NCBI GenBank assembly: GCA_023433265.1
Contig: JAEZDR010000189.1
Span: 1 to 55,035 of the forward strand
Origin: Bacteroidota bacterium
GTDB taxonomy: Bacteria > Bacteroidota > Bacteroidia > Chitinophagales > Chitinophagaceae
DNA: 55,035 nt
Reading direction: 5' to 3'
This document shows, piece after piece, positions 50,950-55,035 of the stretch. How positions within the stretch are numbered: position 1 is the stretch's first letter; each line of letters opens with the position of its first letter. A model generated the notes under the pieces. That model saw nothing but the letters and a program-made list of their open reading frames with translations, did not search any database and was not told where the DNA came from. Both the position numbers and the translations under genes were made by a program.

Positions 50950-52275
50950 ATGGGAGTTATCAAAGAAAGGTTTAAAGCAAAAGCAGAGATTGCCAATACG
51001 GAGATTAAGAATCTTCTCAAAGAATACGGTAACCGCAAAATAGGAGAGGTTACTCTTGCACAGATTTACCAGGGCATGAGAGGTATCACCGGCCTTGTTA
51101 CGGAAACAAGCTTACTGGATGCACAGGAAGGAATCAGGTTCAGGGGTCACTCTATTCCTGAGTTACAGGAGAAGCTACCAAAAGCGGAGAAAGGCAGCGA
51201 GCCATTGCCGGAAGGCTTGTTTTACCTGATGCTGATAGGAGAGATGCCCACTGAAGATGACGTGCAACACCTTACTTCGGTTTGGCAACGCAGGAGTCAT
51301 GTGCCTACACATGTGTTTCAAACGATTGATGCATTGCCGCAGCATGCACATCCGATGACGATGTTCGTGACGGGTGTGATGGCGCTTCAAACCGAGAGCA
51401 ATTTTGCTAAAGCGTATGCAAAGGGCATGGCTAAGAAGGATCATTGGGAATACACATTCGATGATGCAATGGACCTGATAGCCCGTCTGCCACGTATTGC
51501 AGCTTATGTTTACCGCCGGAAGTATAAGAACAACGATCACATACAGCCCAATGGATTGCTTGACTGGGCAGGCAACCTGGCCCATATGATGGGTTATGAA
51601 GACAAAAGTTTTTATGAGCTGATGCGGCTTTATATGACCATTCATGCCGACCACGAAGGCGGTAATGTATCGGCACATACTACTCACCTTGTAGGCTCGG
51701 CGTTAAGCGATCCTTACCTGTCTTATGCAGCCGGCATGAACGGCCTTGCAGGCCCCCTGCATGGACTTGCAAACCAGGAGGTGATTAAGTGGATATTCCA
51801 GATGAGGGATGAAATAGGATCCGACGAACCCAACAGCGAACAAATAGCTGACTATGTACGTAAAACACTGGAAGCGGGGAAAGTAGTACCGGGTTATGGC
51901 CATGCGGTGCTGCGCAAAACAGATCCGCGTTTTACTGCGCAAATGGAATTTGGAAAGAAGCACATGCCAAACGACCCGCTTGTGAGAACTGTTTGGAATG
52001 TTTACGAAACTGTTCCGCCGATACTACAATCGCTTGGAAAAATTAAGAACCCATGGCCGAATGTAGATGCCCATAGCGGTGCCTTACTGGTACATTATGG
52101 TATGGTTGAGTACGAGTTTTATACTGTACTTTTTGCTGTAAGTCGTGCATTGGGCGTATTGTCCAGCCTCTGTTGGGACAGGGCTTTAGGCTTCCCGTTG
52201 GAAAGGCCGAAGAGCGTAACAACAGAGTCGGTGAAAGGATGGTTGGCAGGTGCGGACGAGATTTGGGGCGATTAA
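50950..52275 (+). CDS. gltA: Citrate synthase, eukaryotic (mitochondrial-like) type
   Basis: 441 aa. Condenses acetyl-CoA and oxaloacetate. Motifs: GIRFRGHSIPE, TIHADHEGGNVSAHT (active-site His), AGPLHGLANQEV, GYGHAVLRKTDPR, NVDAHSGALL (catalytic Asp) and ALGFPLERPKS. These are much closer in wording to mitochondrial citrate synthase than to the allosteric E. coli GltA: several 10-15 residue blocks match the human enzyme as I remember it. There is no N-terminal targeting peptide. This subtype is known in some Bacteroidota. With pyruvate carboxylase it feeds the TCA cycle. Confidence 0.95.
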   Translation: MGVIKERFKAKAEIANTEIKNLLKEYGNRKIGEVTLAQIYQGMRGITGLVTETSLLDAQEGIRFRGHSIPELQEKLPKAEKGSEPLPEGLFYLMLIGEMPTEDDVQHLTSVWQRRSHVPTHVFQTIDALPQHAHPMTMFVTGVMALQTESNFAKAYAKGMAKKDHWEYTFDDAMDLIARLPRIAAYVYRRKYKNNDHIQPNGLLDWAGNLAHMMGYEDKSFYELMRLYMTIHADHEGGNVSAHTTHLVGSALSDPYLSYAAGMNGLAGPLHGLANQEVIKWIFQMRDEIGSDEPNSEQIADYVRKTLEAGKVVPGYGHAVLRKTDPRFTAQMEFGKKHMPNDPLVRTVWNVYETVPPILQSLGKIKNPWPNVDAHSGALLVHYGMVEYEFYTVLFAVSRALGVLSSLCWDRALGFPLERPKSVTTESVKGWLAGADEIWGD

Positions 52276-52300
52276 GAGCCGAACGAAAAATAAATTAGGA

Positions 52301-52325
52301 GAGCTGCCGTAGGGTGGCTCTTTTT
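52301..52325 (+). terminator. Terminator of the citrate synthase gene
   Basis: 8-bp stem GAGCTGCC/GGTGGCTC (two wobbles), GTAG loop, then TTTTT, 26 bp after the stop. Confidence 0.75.
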
Positions 52326-52395
52326 AATTTTATGAGATAAGGCTGGACATTGACGCCTCTCAAGGGGTGACTACACTCTGAAGGCTTATATGGTA

Positions 52396-52571
52396 GGAAA
52401 ATTGGGGAATGCACTTTATATGGCTTTTATGATCACTTAGGGAGCACTTTATCATCGGTTTATCCTATCTGCATCCTCCCTTAAGGATAAGCTTAGCATC
52501 AGTTGAGTGTCAGTTTATGGGTACTGGAGTATCAGCTAAGTGGTACTGAAGCAGCGAATAGATAGCCTTTA
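52396..52571. repeat. 11-bp periodic degenerate tandem array C
   Basis: Steps of 11 from 52407 include GAATGCACTTT, ATATGGCTTTT, ATGATCACTTA, GGGAGCACTTT, ATCATCGGTTT, ATCCTATCTGC, ATCCTCCCTTA, AGGATAAGCTT, AGCATCAGTTG, AGTGTCAGTTT, ATGGGTACTGG, AGTATCAGCTA and AGTGGTACTGA. Of 15 units, 12 begin with A and 3 with G, and position 10 is mostly T or G. GCACTTT words are 33 bp apart and GTACTG words 22 bp apart, both multiples of 11. Same family and phase as array B. Confidence 0.75.
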
Positions 52572-52699
52572 AATAACACGGCAAGATGATGGTATATTAA
52601 AAACTGGTGTTTGCTTTTCTAATGTTAGCTTCTCAGCCTTTCAGTCAACCGAGCCCAATCGAATAAGATCGATCAGCAACCAGTAAAACCCCGCTTCTA

Positions 52700-53305
52700 T
52701 TATTTCCTCACAAGTCCTTCTACTAATGCCTTCCATTGCAACTTACTAATACCGGCAGCAGCGCCGCCGCCTATGATAGCATTGCGTGCTTTGTCCACAA
52801 GACTATCTGTTTCCTGCACATTAGGCACTTCGTTTCTTCCATGCACCCTGGCCTCTACGGTTGTGCTTTTTCTTACCACTAAAAAGTTGGAAGTAGCATC
52901 ACCAGTAAAGAAGTGCGCTACGTTGTTATCGGTTGTGAAAGGATTTGTAGTGGGACGTACCGTAACAAGAATGCTCTCTTCGCCCAAGTCTTCATTGGTT
53001 ACAATGTTTTCTACTTTTACCCAGTCGAAGCCCTCACCGCTTGCGCCACCGGGGCCGGGTATGTCTATTTTTAAATAGTCTCCTGTTTCTACGGGCCTGT
53101 TAGCGCTGTTTCCTTCGCTGTCAACCACCTGGAACCTTGCTGTTCCCTTTCCTGCTAGCCCATGCCAGTTGTTTACATCAAGCAGGCGTTGTTTCACTGT
53201 GTTGAAGAAAGCCCTGGCTTCATCCATGGAGGCAAGCACTGCTTCTGCACTCACATTGTTTTCTGAACCTTTTTCGTTGTTAGGGACGAGGTTTTCAGGA
53301 TTCAT
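52700..53305 (-). CDS. Hypothetical soluble protein, 201 aa
   Basis: No signal peptide and no recognised family. The N-terminal helix (SAEAVLASMDEARAFFNTVKQRLLDV) precedes a beta-rich middle (GTARFQVVDSEG, GDYLKIDIPGPGG, ESILVTVRPTTNPF) and a Gly/Ala-rich stretch (IIGGGAAAGISK). Its ATG overlaps the 3' end of the phosphatase gene by 11 nt, so the two are coupled and possibly act together. What it does is unknown. Confidence 0.7.
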   Translation of the reverse strand: MNPENLVPNNEKGSENNVSAEAVLASMDEARAFFNTVKQRLLDVNNWHGLAGKGTARFQVVDSEGNSANRPVETGDYLKIDIPGPGGASGEGFDWVKVENIVTNEDLGEESILVTVRPTTNPFTTDNNVAHFFTGDATSNFLVVRKSTTVEARVHGRNEVPNVQETDSLVDKARNAIIGGGAAAGISKLQWKALVEGLVRK

Positions 53306-54428
53306 CTTTTTCTATTTCTGGGTGTAACCGGTCTGAAACTATGCCAGCCTTTTCGCTTTGTGTTACAAGCCCAATGGAAACAGAGTGTTGCATAGCCTGG
53401 TTGCTATGTGTAAAATAGCAGCAGCGTATCCCCTTTGCTTCTATTCGTTGAATACTATCTATCGCAAGGGGTTTCTTTTCCTTTCTTACCTGCCGGATAT
53501 AGACGCAAACCACCTGTTGAGGAAAATGCTCAACAACTGAAGCATAGATTGCCGGGTCTTCCTGTGTATCGTCGCCCAGCAGGATGAAACGTTGTTTAGG
53601 AAAGCTTTCCATGATGCGCACAATACGGAAGAACTTAGTTTTATGTTTGTTTTGCCCGGTCTTAAACAGTTCAAAAAACATCTTCAACTGGCTGAGCAGG
53701 TAAACGCCCTTGGGCAACTGGTTGTCGTGGGCAAACTCTACGATATAGTCGTACAGGTTCCACTCGCTGCTGCTCACGTAAAAGAAAGGATTGGGATGCT
53801 CTTCGTTTGTACCTGCAAGCGACAGTAGCTGGTAGTGTTTAACCACGCCATCGAAAGGTTGCCTGCTCCTTGCATTTTCAGTGAAGAGTACATAAAGGCG
53901 CTTTAGCAGTGTGGAAGAGTGAGAGATAAGGAAGGTGTCATCAATATCTGATATCAAAGCATATTGAGTAACGAAAGGTACAAAGAAGGAGCCCTTGCCT
54001 GTTACTTCGCGCCTGCGCCTCCGCCGCTTCTTACGCAAAAGCTTTACGCTGATGTCGTGCCAGCCAGGTGAAGGCGGCGTTTCAGGTTTAAATTCAAGGC
54101 GGAAAAAGCCATCCCTCTCGCTATGTCCCTTTATTACCTGGCCTTGCCATTGTAGTTCTATATATGCGTCCCTGATGGGCTTAACAATGAAAAGCCTTAA
54201 TAACGCTAGTGTGTTTACAAGGAAGTTGTTTCTAAACTTGCGACGGGGAATAGGGCTTACACGGAATACCTGCCCAATGATGGTAATACGCTCTGCAGTA
54301 CCGAATCCTCTGTATACCTTTACGGTAATGCGGGTGTCTATGCGTAGCAAACGCCATACTCTGTGCTTCCAACTTATTGACGGGGAAGGCGTTTTCCTTA
54401 TATTGGTATCATTTTGGTAATCCTGCAT
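53295..54428 (-). CDS. App1-like (DUF2183) phosphatidate phosphatase domain protein
   Basis: 377 aa from ATG 54426-54428. An N-terminal beta domain (about 30-130; ITVKVYRGFGTAERITIIGQV), a very basic run (KKRRRRRR, 133-140), then a HAD-type catalytic domain with D161-I-D163-D164-T165 and a second acidic motif LLGDDTQEDP. This domain arrangement is that of App1-family phosphatidate phosphatases (DUF2183), which make diacylglycerol. The basic run could bind anionic membranes. Divergent from a diacylglycerol kinase 26 bp away, the opposing activity. Confidence 0.85.
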   Translation of the reverse strand: MQDYQNDTNIRKTPSPSISWKHRVWRLLRIDTRITVKVYRGFGTAERITIIGQVFRVSPIPRRKFRNNFLVNTLALLRLFIVKPIRDAYIELQWQGQVIKGHSERDGFFRLEFKPETPPSPGWHDISVKLLRKKRRRRRREVTGKGSFFVPFVTQYALISDIDDTFLISHSSTLLKRLYVLFTENARSRQPFDGVVKHYQLLSLAGTNEEHPNPFFYVSSSEWNLYDYIVEFAHDNQLPKGVYLLSQLKMFFELFKTGQNKHKTKFFRIVRIMESFPKQRFILLGDDTQEDPAIYASVVEHFPQQVVCVYIRQVRKEKKPLAIDSIQRIEAKGIRCCYFTHSNQAMQHSVSIGLVTQSEKAGIVSDRLHPEIEKDES

Positions 54429-54454
54429 ACAGCCTTTATTAGTAAAGAAAAAAC

Positions 54455-55035
54455 ATGCCACAAGATCAACCGCTCCTGCTTTTCGTAGTCAATCCCATTT
54501 CTGGTGGCAAGAAGAAGCATGACTGGGAAAATGCAATCAGGCAGTACTTTGCTGATAAGCCCTACAAGATTGAATTATTCGTACTTACCGGCAAAGATGA
54601 TAAAACATCCATTGATCACTATATAAAAACGCTGAAGCCTAATAAAATAGTAGCAGTAGGTGGCGACGGTACGGTAAAATCGCTTGGCGAACTCTTGATT
54701 AACTCACCAATCCCATTAGGTATCCTCCCCGCAGGCTCGGCAAACGGCATGGCGGCAGACCTGGGTATACCTGATGAAATGGAAGCGGCCCTGAATATTG
54801 TGGTGAATGGAGTGGAGAAGGTGATAGATGTAATTGAAATCAATGGTAAGCATATTTGCCTGCATCTGAGTGACGTGGGGCTGAATGCAGAACTTGTAAA
54901 ACACTTTGAACGGCACCCAAAGAGGGGAAAGTTTATTTACTTCCGGTTTTTACTGAAAGTGTTATGGTACAAGAAGAAACTTCATATTCAGCTTAAACAC
55001 GATGATGAACTCATCAGCAGGAAGGCCTATATGGT
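54455..55035 (+). CDS. Diacylglycerol kinase catalytic-domain protein, 3' truncated by window edge
   Basis: First 193 residues of a lipid kinase of the DagK/YegS type, ATG 54455-54457, frame open to the window end. Motifs: FVVNPISGGKK (nucleotide-binding start), VAVGGDGTVKSLGELL (glycine-rich catalytic loop), LGILPAGSANGMAADLGIP and DVGLNAELV. It would phosphorylate diacylglycerol or a related lipid to phosphatidate with ATP. The upstream gene on the other strand encodes an App1-type phosphatidate phosphatase, so the pair could form a lipid interconversion cycle. Confidence 0.88.
   Translation, partial: MPQDQPLLLFVVNPISGGKKKHDWENAIRQYFADKPYKIELFVLTGKDDKTSIDHYIKTLKPNKIVAVGGDGTVKSLGELLINSPIPLGILPAGSANGMAADLGIPDEMEAALNIVVNGVEKVIDVIEINGKHICLHLSDVGLNAELVKHFERHPKRGKFIYFRFLLKVLWYKKKLHIQLKHDDELISRKAYM

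Larger units (their letters stand above)
52276..52699. other. Intergenic region with array C
   Basis: 424 bp between convergent genes. Contains the citrate synthase terminator and the 11-bp array. No gene supported. Confidence 0.6.

Noticed and set aside
1..55035. tRNA, rRNA, riboswitch, phage or insertion sequence
   Set aside because: No cloverleaf, rRNA core, transposase, integrase or terminal inverted repeats with target duplication were seen on reading. A tRNAscan/Infernal run would be needed to exclude small RNAs formally.

Overview
The window is chromosomal DNA of a Bacteroidota bacterium, most likely in or near the Chitinophagaceae. The evidence is the family content: a type IX secretion sorting domain, Omp28-, DUF6029-, DUF6089- and DUF2723-family proteins, a double-length NusB next to DUF1573 and YajC, and a Sec-type lipoprotein NosZ. 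Promoters also fit, with TAnnTTTG-type -7 boxes and, in the best cases, a TTG about 20 nt upstream. Genes lie on both strands in short operons separated by hairpin terminators. I see no rRNA, tRNA, phage, insertion sequence or CRISPR. Both window ends cut a gene: a PQQ-type sugar dehydrogenase at the left and a diacylglycerol kinase at the right.

Region by region. 1-5.3 kb: sugar dehydrogenase end, a divergent pair of thioredoxin-fold exported proteins with DUF6029, and a small alarmone-hydrolase-like HD protein. 5.5-10.5 kb: uronate catabolism (uxaB-uxaA, kduI) plus two small envelope proteins. 10.7-17.7 kb: pyruvate carboxylase, bifunctional (p)ppGpp synthetase/hydrolase, another HD protein and a 26-residue membrane peptide gene. 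17.8-19.8 kb: tandem clpP paralogues and a small lipoprotein. 20-25.1 kb: a nitrous oxide reductase module (lipoprotein cytochrome c and nosZ), a lone receiver protein, an orphan NosF-like ATPase and a PAS protein with a kinase-like H-box but no ATPase domain. 25.2-33.5 kb: YqeY, CvpA, an alpha/beta hydrolase, CBS, BamA-like, NAD kinase, DUF6089, MgtE, SET. 33.8-38.7 kb: TolC and HlyD-type efflux parts, Ffh and a membrane protein. 39.1-47.3 kb: a giant DUF2723 protein, a secreted pectate lyase and a PAS histidine kinase. 47.3-55 kb: a lipoprotein, a thermonuclease, the nusB-DUF1573-yajC operon, a mitochondrial-type citrate synthase, and a phosphatidate-phosphatase/diacylglycerol-kinase divergent pair.

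Together the genes describe a pectin-using heterotroph. A T9SS-exported pectate lyase releases oligogalacturonides. KduI isomerises the unsaturated-uronate product and UxaB/UxaA process galacturonate towards KDG. Pyruvate carboxylase and citrate synthase feed the TCA cycle. N2O can probably serve as electron acceptor if the missing Nos maturation genes lie elsewhere.

The most unusual signal is non-coding. Three intergenic regions (about 22.69-22.82, 38.89-39.09 and 52.40-52.57 kb) hold degenerate tandem arrays with an exact 11-bp period. They share a phase-aligned consensus, and each lies beyond a transcription terminator. I do not recognise this element. A second unannotated item is a 26-codon single-membrane-span peptide gene (16,599-16,679, minus) with a strong Shine-Dalgarno sequence and a perfect terminator.
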